From Ophthalmolycus amberensis (taxonomy: Eukaryota; Chordata; Actinopteri; Perciformes; Zoarcidae): a stretch of 64,000 nt of DNA. Below are positions 25,249 through 36,272 of this stretch, piece after piece (within the stretch, counting starts at the first letter, position 1; every line of letters begins with the position of its first letter). The notes below the pieces were generated by a model, which was not told the DNA's origin, did no database searches, and saw nothing but the letters and a program-made list of their open reading frames with translations. Location: positions 124,001-188,000 of the forward strand of contig JAFEUB010000785.1 in NCBI GenBank assembly GCA_024529925.1, given 5' to 3'. The translations under genes and the position numbers were made by a program.

Positions 25249-28200
25249 TGGATTTTGTGAAAGTAAACATAGTTTCAAAGATTTTCTTCAGAAAAGTGGC
25301 TCAGGATAGTTGATTTCACAGTCTGATGTCATTTTCATGAATATCTGCAACTTTCAGCACTTTACTGGCATTTTCAATTTTTTTATGCTCTTAAAGTGCG
25401 TTTCAGGCAGAGAGGAGGCCAAAAGTGGATTTTGTGAAAGTAAACATAGTTCAAAGATTTTCTTCAGAAAAGTGGCTCAGGATAGTTGATTTCACAGTCT
25501 GATGTCATTTTCATGAATATCTGCAACTTTCAGCACTTTACTGGCATTTTCAATTTTTTATGCTCTTAAAGTGCGTTTCAGGCAGAGAGGAGGCCAAAAG
25601 TGGATTTTGTGAAAGTAAACATAGTTTCAAAGATTTTCTTCAGAAAAGTGGCTCAGGATAGTTGATTTCACAGTCTGATGTCATTTTCATGAATATCTGC
25701 AACTTTCAGCACTTTACTGGCATTTTCAATTTTTTATGCTCTTAAAGTGCGTTTCAGGCAGAGAGGAGGCCAAAAGTGGATTTTGTGAAAGTAAACATAG
25801 TTTCAAAGATTTTCTTCAGAAAAGTGGCTCAGGATAGTTGATTTCACAGTCTGATGTCATTTTCATGAATATCTGCAACTTTCAGCACTTTACTGGCATT
25901 TTCAATTGTTTTATGCTCTTAAAGTGCGTTTCAGGCAGAGAGGAGGCCAAAAGTGGATTTTGTGAAAGTAAACATAGTTCAAAGATTTTCTTCAGAAAAG
26001 TGGCTCAGGATAGTTGATTTCACAGTCTAATGTCATTTTCATGAATATCTGCAACTTTCAGCACTTTACTGGCATTTTCAATTTTTTATGCTCTTAAAGT
26101 GCGTTTCAGGCAGAGAGGAGGCCAAAAGTGGATTTTGTGAAAGTAAACATAGTTTCAAAGATTTTCTTCAGAAAAGTGGCTCAGGATAGTTGATTTCACA
26201 GTCTGATGTCATTTTCATGAATATCTGCAACTTTCAGCACTTTACTGGCATTTTCAATTTTTTTATGCTCTTAAAGTGCGTTTCAGGCAGAGAGGAGGCC
26301 AAAAGTGGATTTTGTGAAAGTAAACATAGTTCAAAGATTTTCTTCAGAAAAGTGGCTCAGGATAGTTGATTTCACAGTCTGATGTCATTTTCATGAATAT
26401 CTGCAACTTTCAGCACTTTACTGGCATTTTCAATTTTTTTATGCTCTTAAAGTGCGTTTCAGGCAGAGAGGAGGCCAAAAGTGGATTTTGTGAAAGTAAA
26501 CATAGTTCAAAGATTTTCTTCAGAAAAGTGGCTCAGGATAGTTGATTTCACAGTCTGATGTCATTTTCATGAATATCTGCAACTTTCAGCACTTTACTGG
26601 CATTTTCAATTTTTTATGCTCTTAAAGTGCGTTTCAGGCAGAGAGGAGGCCAAAAGTGGATTTTGTGAAAGTAAACATAGTTTCAAAGATTTTCTTCAGA
26701 AAAGTGGCTCAGGATAGTTGATTTCACAGTCTGATGTCATTTTCATGAATATCTGCAACTTTCAGCACTTTACTGGCATTTTCAATTTTTTTATGCTCTT
26801 AAAGTGCGTTTCAGGCAGAGAGGAGGCCAAAAGTGGATTTTGTGAAAGTAAACATAGTTCAAAGATTTTCTTCAGAAAAGTGGCTCAGGATAGTTGATTT
26901 CACAGTCTGATGTCATTTTCATGAATATCTGCAACTTTCAGCACTTTACTGGCATTTTCAATTTTTTTATGCTCTTAAAGTGCGTTTCAGGCAGAGAGGA
27001 GGCCAAAAGTGGATTTTGTGAAAGTAAACATAGTTCAAAGATTTTCTTCAGAAAAGTGGCTCAGGATAGTTGATTTCACAGTCTGATGTCATTTTCATGA
27101 ATATCTGCAACTTTCAGCACTTTACTGGCATTTTCAATTTTTTATGCTCTTAAAGTGCGTTTCAGGCAGAGAGGAGGCCAAAAGTGGATTTTGTGAAAGT
27201 AAACATAGTTTCAAAGATTTTCTTCAGAAAAGTGGCTCAGGATAGTTGATTTCACAGTCTGATGTCATTTTCATGAATATCTGCAACTTTCAGCACTTTA
27301 CTGGCATTTTCAATTTTTTTATGCTCTTAAAGTGCGTTTCAGGCAGAGAGGAGGCCAAAAGTGGATTTTGTGAAAGTAAACATAGTTCAAAGATTTTCTT
27401 CAGAAAAGTGGCTCAGGATAGTTGATTTCACAGTCTGATGTCATTTTCATGAATATCTGCAACTTTCAGCACTTTACTGGCATTTTCAATTTTTTATGCT
27501 CTTAAAGTGCGTTTCAGGCAGAGAGGAGGCCAAAAGTGGATTTTGTGAAAGTAAACATAGTTTCAAAGATTTTCTTCAGAAAAGTGGCTCAGGATAGTTG
27601 ATTTCACAGTCTGATGTCATTTTCATGAATATCTGCAACTTTCAGCACTTTACTGGCATTTTCAATTTTTTTATGCTCTTAAAGTGCGTTTCAGGCAGAG
27701 AGGAGGCCAAAAGTGGATTTTGTGAAAGTAAACATAGTTCAAAGATTTTCTTCAGAAAAGTGGCTCAGGATAGTTGATTTCACAGTCTGATATCATTTTC
27801 ATGAATATCTGCAACTTTCAGCACTTTACTGGCATTTTCAATTTTTTATGCTCTTAAAGTGCGTTTCAGGCAGAGAGGAGGCCAAAAGTGGATTTTGTGA
27901 AAGTAAACATAGTTTCAAAGATTTTCTTCAGAAAAGTGGCTCAGGATAGTTGATTTCACAGTCTGATGTTATTTTCATGAATATCTGCAACTTTCAGCAC
28001 TTTACTGGCATTTTCAATTGTTTATGCTCTTAAAGTGCGTTTCAGGCAGAGAGGAGGCCAAAAGTTGATTTTGTGAAAGTAAACATAGTTTCAAAGATTT
28101 TCTTCAGAAAAGTGGCTCAGGATAGTTGATTTCACAGTCTGATGTCATTTTCATGAATATCTGCAACTTTCAGCACTTTACTGGCATTTTCAATTTTTTT

Positions 28201-29503
28201 ATGCTCTTAAAGTGCATTTCAGGCAGAGAGGAGGCCAAAAGTGGATTTTGTGAAAGTAAACATAGTTCAAAGATTTTCTTCAGAAAAGTGGCTCAGGATA
28301 GTTGATTTCACAGTCTGATGTCATTTTCATGAATATCTGCAACTTTCAGCACTTTACTGGCATTTTCAATTTTTTATGCTCTTAAAGTGCGTTTCAGGCA
28401 GAGAGGAGGCCAAAAGTGGATTTTGTGAAAGTAAACATAGTTTCAAAGATTTTCTTCAGAAAAGTGGCTCAGGATAGTTGATTTCACAGTCTGATGTCAT
28501 TTTCATGAATATCTGCAACTTTCAGCACTTTACTGGCATTTTCAATTTTTTTATGCTCTTAAAGTGCGTTTCAGGCAGAGAGGAGGCCAAAAGTGGATTT
28601 TGTGAAAGTAAACATAGTTCAAAGATTTTCTTCAGAAAAGTGGCTCAGGATAGTTGATTTCACAGTCTGATGTCATTTTCATGAATATCTGCAACTTTCA
28701 GCACTTTACTGGCATTTTCAATTTTTTATGCTCTTAAAGTGCGTTTCAGGCAGAGAGGAGGCCAAAAGTGGATTTTGTGAAAGTAAACATAGTTCAAAGA
28801 TTTTCTTCAGAAAAGTGGCTCAGGATAGTTGATTTCACAGTCTGATGTCATTTTCATGAATATCTGCAACTTTCAGCACTTTACTGGCATTTTCAATTTT
28901 TTATGCTCTTAAAGTGCGTTTCAGGCAGAGAGGAGGCCAAAAGTGGATTTTGTGAAAGTAAACATAGTTCAAAGATTTTCTTCAGAAAAGTGGCTCAGGA
29001 TAGTTGATTTCACAGTCTGATGTCATTTTCATGAATATCTGCAACTTTCAGCACTTTACTGGCATTTTCAATTTTTTTATGCTCTTAAAGTGCGTTTCAG
29101 GCAGAGAGGAGGCCAAAAGTGGATTTTGTGAAAGTAAACATAGTTCAAAGATTTTCTTCAGAAAAGTGGCTCAGGATAGTTGATTTCACAGTCTGATGTC
29201 ATTTTCATGAATATCTGCAACTTTCAGCACTTTACTGGCATTTTCAATTGTTTATGCTCTTAACGTGCGTTTCAGGCAGAGAGGAGGCCAAAAGTGGATT
29301 TTGTGAAAGTAAACATAGTTTCAAAGATTTTCTTCAGAAAAGTGGCTCAGGATAGTTGATTTCACAGTCTGATGTCATTTTCATGAATATCTGCAACTTT
29401 CAGCACTTTACTGGCATTTTCAATTTTTTATGCTCTTAAAGTGCGTTTCAGGCAGAGAGGAGGCCAAAAGTGGATTTTGTGAAAGTAAACATAGTTCAAA
29501 GAT

Positions 29504-30530
29504 GTTCTTCAGAAAAGTGGCTCAGGATAGTTGATTTCACAGTCTGATGTCATTTTCATGAATATCTGCAACTTTCAGCACTTTACTGGCATTTTCAATT
29601 TTTTATGCTCTTAAAGTGCGTTTCAGGCAGAGAGGAGGCCAAAAGTGGATTTTGTGAAAGTAAACATAGTTTCAAAGATTTTCTTCAGAAAAGTGGCTCA
29701 GGATAGTTGATTTCACAGTCTGATGTCATTTTCATGAATATCTGCAAGTTTCAGCACTTTACTGCCATTTTCAATTTTTTATGCTCTTAAAGTGCGTTTC
29801 AGGCAGAGAGGAGGCCAAAAGTGGATTTTGTGAAAGTAAACATAGTTTCAAAGATTTTCTTCAGAAAAGTGGCTCAGGATAGTTGATTTCACAGTCTGAT
29901 GTCATTTTCATGAATATCTGCAACTTTCAGCACTTTACTGGCATTTTCAATTTTTTATGCTCTTAAAGTGCGTTTCAGGCAGAGAGGAGGCCAAAAGTGG
30001 ATTTTGTGAAAGTAAACATAGTTCAAAGATGTTCTTCAGAAAAGTGGCTCAGGATAGTTGATTTCACAGTCTGATGTCATTTTCATGAATATCTGCAACT
30101 TTCAGCACTTTACTGGCATTTTCAATTTTTTATGCTCTTAAAGTGCGTTTCAGGCAGAGAGGAGGCCAAAAGTGGATTTTGTGAAAGTAAACATAGTTTC
30201 AAAGATTTTCTTCAGAAAAGTGGCTCAGGATAGTTGATTTCACAGTCTGATGTCATTTTCATGAATATCTGCAAGTTTCAGCACTTTACTGCCATTTTCA
30301 ATTTTTTATGCTCTTAAAGTGCGTTTCAGGCAGAGAGGAGGCCAAAAGTGGATTTTGTGAAAGTAAACATAGTTTCAAAGATTTTCTTCAGAAAAGTGGC
30401 TCAGGATAGTTGATTTCACAGTCTGATGTCATTTTCATGAATATCTGCAACTTTCAGCACTTTACTGGCATTTTCAATTTTTTATGCTCTTAACGTGCGT
30501 TTCAGGCAGAGAGGAGGCCAAAAGTGGCTT
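29504..30530 (+). repeat. 3-monomer duplication inside the satellite
   Basis: Two rare variants recur at the same spacing. GATGTTCTTC, in place of GATTTTCTTC, has its variant base at 29504 and 30031. CTGCAAGTTTC with CTGCC has its variant base at 29748 and 30275. Both pairs are 527 bp apart, equal to three monomers. This indicates a recent three-monomer duplication. The outer boundaries are approximate. Confidence 0.8.
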
Positions 30531-31884
30531 TTGTGAAAGTAAACATAGTTTCAAAGATTTTCTTCAGAAAAGTGGCTCAGGATAGTTGATTTCACAGTCT
30601 GATGTCATTTTCATGAATATCTGCAACTTTCAGCACTTTACTGCCATTTTCAATTTTTTATGCTCTTAAAGTGCGTTTCAGGCAGAGAGGAGGCCAAAAG
30701 TGGATTTTGTGAAAGTAAACATAGTTTCAAAGATTTTCTTCAGAAAAGTGGCTCAGGATAGTTGATTTCACAGTCTGATGTCATTTTCATGAATATCTGC
30801 AACTTTCAGCACTTTACTGCCATTTTCAATTTGTTATGCTCTTAAAGTGCGTTTCAGGCAGAGAGGAGGCCAAAAGTGGATTTTGTGAAAGTAAACATAG
30901 TTTCAAAGATTTTCTTCAGAAAAGTGGCTCAGGATAGTTGATTTCACAGTCTGATGTCATTTTCATGAATATCTGCAACTTTCAGCACTTTACTGCCATT
31001 TTCAATTTTTTATGCTCTTAAAGTGCGTTTCAGGCAGAGAGGAGGCCAAAAGTGGATTTTGTGAAAGTAAACATAGTTCAAAGATTTTCTTCAGAAAAGT
31101 GGCTCAGGATAGTTGATTTCACAGTCTGATGTCATTTTCATGAATATCTGCAACTTTCAGCACTTTACTGCCATTTTCAATTTTTTATGCTCTTAAAGTG
31201 CGTTTCAGGCAGAGAGGAGGCCAAAAGTGGAATTTGTGAAAGTAAACATAGTTTCAAAGATTTTCTTCAGAAAAGTGGCTCAGGATAGTTGATTTCACAG
31301 TCTGATGTCATTTTCATGAATATCTGCAACTTTCAGCACTTTACTGGCATTTTCAATTTTTTATGCTCTTAAAGTGCGTTTCAGGCAGAGAGGAGGCCAA
31401 AAGTGGATTTTGTGAAAGTAAACATAGTTTCAAAGATTTTCTTCAGAAAAGTGGCTCAGGATAGTTGATTTCACAGTCTGATGTCATTTTCATGAATATC
31501 TGCAACTTTCAGCACTTTACTGGCATTTTCAATTTTGTATGCTCTTAAAGTGCGTTTCAGGCAGAGAGGAGGCCAAAAGTGGATTTTGTGAAAGTAAACA
31601 TAGTTTCAAAGATTTTCTTCAGAAAAGTGGCTCAGGATAGTTGATTTCACAGTCAGATGTCATTTTCATGAATATCTGCAATTTTCAGCACTTTACTGGC
31701 ATTTTCAATTTTTTATGCTCTTAAAGTGCGTTTCAGGCAGAGAGGAGGCCAAAAGTGGATTTTGTGAAAGTAAACATAGTTTCAAAGATTTTCTTCAGAA
31801 AAGTGGCTCAGGATAGTTGATTTCACAGTCTGATGTCATTTTCATGAATATCTGCAACTTTCAGCACTTTACTGGCATTTTCAA

Positions 31885-31912
31885 TTTTTTATGCTCTTAA
31901 GAGCATAAAAAA
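31885..31912. repeat. 28-bp perfect palindrome at the satellite inversion point
   Basis: A run of six T, then ATGCTCTTAAGAGCAT, then six A: the 28 bases equal their own reverse complement, with the centre between 31898 and 31899. To the left all monomers are in + orientation; to the right all are reversed. The palindrome forms where the ATGCTCTTAA segment of a forward monomer meets the same segment of a reversed one, so the array is joined head to head here. Confidence 0.95.
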
Positions 31913-33545
31913 GTGACAATGCATCTCTGGCCAGTAAAGTGCTGAAAGCAGCAGATATTCATGAAAATGACATCACACTGTGAAATCAACTGTCCTGAGC
32001 CACTTTTCTGAAGAAAATCTTTGAAACTATGTTTACTTTCACAAAATCCACTTTTGGCCTCCTCTCTGCCTGAAACGCACTTTAAGAGCATACAAAAGTG
32101 ACAATGCATCTCTGGCCAGTAAAGTGCTGAAAGCTGCAGATATTCATGAAAATGACATCAGACTGAAATCAACTCTCCTGAGACACTTTTCTGAAGAAAA
32201 TCTTTGAAACTATGTTTACTTTCACAAAATCCACTTTTGGCCTCCTCTCTGCCTGAAACGTCGTTTAAGAGCATAAAAAAGTGACAATGCATCTCTGGCC
32301 AGTAAAGTGCTGAAAGCTGCAGATATTCATGAAACTGACATCAGACTGTGAAATCAACTGTCCTGAGCCACTTTTCTGAAGAAAATCTTTGAAACTATGT
32401 TTACTTTCACAAAATCAACTTTTGGCCTCCTCTCTGCCTGAAACGTCGTTTAAGAGCATAAAAAAGTGACAATGCCAGTAAAGTGCTGAAAGCTGCAGAT
32501 ATTCATGAAAATGACATCAGACTGTGAAATCAACTGTCCTGAGCCACTTTTCTGAAGAAAATCTTTGAAACTATGTTTACTTTCACAAAATCCACTTTTG
32601 GCCTCCTCTGCCTGAAACGTCGTTTAAGAGCATAAAAAAGTGACAATGCATCTCTGGCCAGTAAAGTGCTGAAAGCTGCAGATATTCATGAAAATGACAA
32701 CACACTGTGAAATCAACTGTCCTGAGCCACTTTTCTGAAGAAAATCTTTGAAACTATGTTTACTTTCACAAAATCCACTTTTGGCCTCCTCTCTGCCTGA
32801 AACGTCGTTTAAGAGCATAAAAAAGTGACAATGCCAGTAAAGTGCTGAAAGCTGCAGATATTCATAAAAATGACAGACTGTGAAATCAACTGTCCTGAGG
32901 CACTTTTCTGAAGAAAATCTTTGAAACTATGTTTACTTTCACAAAATCCACTTTTGGCCTCCTCTCTGCCTGAAACGTCGTTTAAGAGCATAAAAAAGTG
33001 AAAATGCCAGTAAAGTGCTGAAAGCTGCAGATATTCATGAAAATGACATCAGACTGTGAAATCAACTGTCCTGAGGCACTTTTCTGAAGAAAATCTTTGA
33101 AACTATGTTTACTTTCACAAAATCCACTTTTGGCCTCCTCTCTGCCTGAAACGTCGTTAAAGAGCATAAAAAAGTGACAATGCATCTCTGGCCAGTAAAG
33201 TGCTGAAAGCTGCAGATATTCATGAAACTGACATCAGACTGTGAAATCAACTGTCCTGAGCCACTTTTCTGAAGAAAATCTTTGAAACTATGTTTACTTT
33301 CACAAAATCCACTTTTGGCCTCCTCTCTGCCTGAAACGTCGTTTAAGAGCATAAAAAAGTGACAATGCATCTCTGGCCAGTAAAGTGCTGAAAGCTGCAG
33401 ATATTCATGAAAATCACATCAGACTGTGAAATCAACTGTCCTGAGCCACTTTTCTGAAGAAAATCTTTGAAATTATGTTTACTTTCACAAAATCCACTTT
33501 TGGCCTCCTCTCTGCCTGAAACGTCGTTTAAGAGCATAAAAAAAC
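31899..33545 (-). repeat. Inverted, diverged arm of the satellite (nine monomers)
   Basis: Nine monomers in reverse orientation. The start of each unit, GAGCATAAAA or its variants, falls at 31901, 32086, 32269, 32454, 32628, 32813, 32986, 33162 and 33347, with a terminal remnant at 33532. Spacings fall in two classes, about 174-176 and 183-185 bp. The longer class carries an extra segment of about 9 bp (CTCTGGC area, for example 33186-33193) between AATGC and CAGTAAAG. Most units read AAACGTCGTTTAAGAG where the forward array has the complement of CTCTTAAAGTGCGTTTC. The first unit has the forward-array form at its right end and looks hybrid. All carry the type B AAAGTAAAC state on the minus strand. 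Minus-strand open frames of 60-102 residues across this arm are translated satellite, not genes. Confidence 0.93.
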
Positions 33546-33640
33546 GACGTTGTGAAGGTAAAGGTTATGGTAAGGTTAGGTTTATTTGGAGGTTAGGTTA
33601 ATGTTCAGGTCAGATTCATTTTAGGTTAAGGTTAGTGTGA
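33546..33640. repeat. GGTTAG-rich degenerate low-complexity tract
   Basis: Directly after the satellite, repeated GGTTA, GGTTAG and AAGGTTA words occur from about 33556 to 33635, for example AAGGTTAGGTT and GGAGGTTAGGTTAATG. They are irregular and lack the TTAGGG register, so this is a degenerate simple repeat rather than an interstitial telomeric block. Confidence 0.5.
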
Positions 33641-33778
33641 AGCAAGAGTGAAGTCTCCAGGAAACAAATGTGACTCAATTTAATGTCATGTAAAGTAATG
33701 GTTAACGTGACTGCAGTATACGGCGTTATTAAAATTGACGGTACACTGTGTGCATCTGCTTAACTAAGGAAAGAGAAA

Positions 33779-33810
<32 letters not shown>
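33779..33810. repeat. (TG)13 microsatellite with a (TA)3 tail
   Basis: Thirteen uninterrupted TG dinucleotides at 33779-33804, followed by TATATA to 33810. Long (TG)n tracts are common in fish intergenic DNA. It lies between the satellite and the 3' end of psat1. Confidence 0.95.
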
Positions 33811-34520
33811 CAATACAATGAATTTTCTCTTTCTCAATTGAGCTATTAGCAGTAATTACTTGTTTCACCACATCTTCTCTTTATCGTTCATGTGTATTAA
33901 TAACCACATTATCTATAATGGAACACAACATGATTTAATCAACATTTAATGCCATTACAGCCTGACTCAATGGGGTGGGCAAAATCACCATGAGATTTAC
34001 AGTTTAACATTTCATCGCCTCCACGGTTTGCAAACATACACTTCCACCTAGAGGTTATTTGCAGGAAAAACATCTTCAGGTTACATTTTTTTTCAAGCTT
34101 GTTAGCAGCACATGTTTCTGAGAATCGAAACATGTGGGCATGTTATTGGTTAGGATGGGTATGGGTTTGATTTGACCTTAGTTGTCTATATTTCTGTTGT
34201 GTAAATATTAATAGATGTTTTTAACCAATTTTTTTCTGGTCCCGTTTTTTTGTTGTCGCTTATGTTTGGGTTCATAATTTAATTTGATATTTTATTTATA
34301 ATTCTGGCCTTGTGTGAAAACACTTCATCATGTTTATATTTTTATTATTAATACAATAATTTAGATAAATGTCTGCAACAGTCAATCCATGTAGTGACAA
34401 CAGATAAGTACATCCATGTATTTTAAATAAACACACCTTTACAAACAGTATATTGAATCGGCTTCCATATGTCTTCCTTCAGACTAGTAGAAAGAAAACA
34501 TCGTAAATGTACATTTAGAT
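33811..34520. other. AT-rich intergenic DNA, no gene seen
   Basis: I find no exon-like segment, RNA gene or recognisable element. A 64-residue minus-strand open frame (33939-34133) has no recognisable motif and no splice context, so I do not call it. The sequence is AT-rich with many short A and T runs. Confidence 0.6.
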
Positions 34521-34529
34521 GTTTCTTTT

Positions 34530-34805
34530 ACTACTTTGTCTATTTGTTAGTACTTGACAATGTATGAGTCTCCTGAGCGATGACACTATACTAATATTCT
34601 CACTTTTTTCATTGTTTGTGCACGCATTGTAAAGCCTGAATATTGTATAACCTTTGAAATGTAATCTTACATTCTATTTTTAGGTTTATTTTGTAACATC
34701 TGCCTCTTGGGACTACAGATGAAAAATAGCCTTTGGCTAACTAAACATTTTTATTAATGTGCACTGACCCTTGTCAAATAAACCAATAAATAAAATATAA
34801 AAAAT
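34530..34805 (+). mobile_element. Probable 3' end of a non-LTR retrotransposon (L2/CR1-like)
   Basis: Around 34700-34765 the sequence reads CTTGGGACTACAGATGAAAA, then TAGCCTTTGGCTAA, then TTAATGTGCACTGACCC and TGTCAAATAAACCAATAAATAAA. I recognise this as the typical 3' untranslated end of a teleost LINE of the L2/CR1 type, ending in a short AATAAA-like tail. No reverse transcriptase frame lies upstream, so this is a heavily 5'-truncated copy. The left boundary is a guess; the right boundary is the AATAAATAAAATAT tail. The family is from recall and was not checked against a repeat library. Confidence 0.55.
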
Positions 34806-36168
34806 AATAAGATGACTCAATAACATTTACATGAAATTTCAGAAAACTTATAATACAATTTTTTTTTATTAATCTATTAGTTCAATTACTTACCACATTG
34901 ACCTGTAGTGTCTTCAAAGTGTCTGTAATAATCTCAGACTCACTTCAGCAGCTCTTACATTTACCAAACTTTACAGTTTCATTCCTCTCTATATTCTGAA
35001 GGTTTCTACAGAGGGGTTTGTTCATTCATACTGAAAACATGGAGAAAATGTATTTGTTGTTAAATGGTTGTTTGCAAAATGTTCTGATTTATGGAGTTCT
35101 AAAAAGAGATATTCAAAATGTTGTCTATAAAAACCTTTTCCTCCAATATGTCAACAAAAGAAAACAAGAATTTTGATGCCGACTTTATCGAGTGTTCAGA
35201 TTTCTGCACTGCAAATCTTTGCAAATAAGCACACATTTATAAGATTATGCATATTTAAACATACATTTTGATTTGATGTTAGTAATCAACTGGGGAAGTT
35301 TCATGGCGGTATCTATTATTTCATTTCTTTACTCTATTCACCTGTAGTGTCTCCCCTTAATCAGAGAAAATACCTGAGCCGACTACATAAGTGTTCATTT
35401 ACATACACGGCTTTATAAGGATCAATAAGATCACTTCCTGAACAGAAGTCAGGATCAGCAGATGGATTAATTAGTAGTTAAGCTCTTTAAATAATTCTAA
35501 AATCACATAGCAGCTAAATTCCATTCACTTCCATTGTATTTGGTTGGGTGCAGAAATCTCAGATTGATTTCTAAAAAGCTACTCAAACAAAACGAAAACT
35601 GTCTGCATGGCTAAATACCACAGATACGTTTGGTGAACAAACCCTTTGAAAGGGTATATTACCGTAGTCAATTTTCAAACAATACCTGTAATGTGATTAT
35701 TAAAAAGAAACCAGGCCGGCATCACACAGCTCAGCAGTTAAGTAGCTCTGCCTCTCTTACCTCAGAAGGGAGAAATGAACACCTATTGATATGGATTCAT
35801 ATTGGATTGCCAAAAAAATGTGGTCAATAGTAAAACGGCACTGAAGTGAAGAAATGACGCTGCAACATGTAAATATTGCCAAGTTAGATTTACTGGAATG
35901 TAAACATATTTGGAGCAAGTCACAAACATTACCTACAGTATGTATATTAAAGCACTGTTAGTCAACGTTAAAATAGTATTTCTATGAAACACAGACTAAG
36001 ACAATACTGGCAACAGTAGTGGTTAAAGCCGATTCTGGACAATGAAAGGGTTTTACAAAACGTGCTTCTAAAAGGTGCAGCTTCAAGATCCAACAAGGAT
36101 CCCTAGTAAACCTTTTTGCAGTGACGAAATGCAAGTGTGTGATATCAGCCGACTTTCAGTGTGGCTGA
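34806..36168. other. Intergenic DNA downstream of psat1, including its likely 3' UTR
   Basis: AT-rich sequence with no convincing coding exon. The part nearest 36168 should contain the 3' UTR of psat1, which runs leftwards on the minus strand. Apart from the AATAAA that overlaps the stop codon, I do not see an obvious canonical polyadenylation signal within a few hundred bases. Open frames at 35630-35830 and 36075-36383 on + have no recognisable features and the second overlaps psat1 exon 9 antisense. Confidence 0.55.
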
Positions 36169-36169
36169 T

Positions 36170-36272
36170 TTATTGGTGCTCTTTCAGGAATTCTTTCATA
36201 AAGGTGGCCAGGGCTTCAGTGTCCTCCAATGTAACAGCGTTGTACAGAGATGCACGAATTCCTCCAACTGAC
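36170..36272 (-). CDS. psat1: psat1 exon 9 (C-terminus and stop)
   Basis: 103 nt encoding SVGGIRASLYNAVTLEDTEA, then LATFMKEFLKEHQ and a TAA stop at 36172-36170. The arginine of GGIRAS corresponds to Arg342, which binds the substrate carboxylate in the family. The acceptor is CCCCTGCAG. The protein ends at HQ, one residue shorter than the human form. The stop codon lies inside the hexamer AATAAA (36174-36169 on the minus strand). Confidence 0.96.

Larger units (their letters stand above)
18391..31898 (+). repeat. 175-177-bp satellite, type B block
   Basis: Same satellite, about 77 monomers, all with the type B segment AAAGTAAACAT, which breaks the type A inverted repeat. Monomers differ at a few diagnostic sites: ATAGTTC or ATAGTTTC, six or seven T before ATGCTC, GGCAG or GACAG (19777, 21009, 21537, 23471), AAAAG or AAAAC (19619, 20675, 22434, 24368), and from about 29.7 kb CTGCC in place of CTGGC. 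These variants are organised into higher-order repeats, listed separately. The block ends at the inversion point between 31898 and 31899. Confidence 0.95.

Noticed and set aside
31897..33537. Minus-strand open frames of 60-102 residues with a shared VSGREEAKSGFC motif
   Set aside because: They are the translated satellite monomer repeated with the array. No start context, splice site or homology supports a gene.
1..33545. CRISPR-like array of regular repeats
   Set aside because: The whole 175-bp unit repeats without unique spacers, and the context is a vertebrate genome.
33556..33635. Possible interstitial telomeric repeat (GGTTAG words)
   Set aside because: The words are irregular and never form tandem TTAGGG units.
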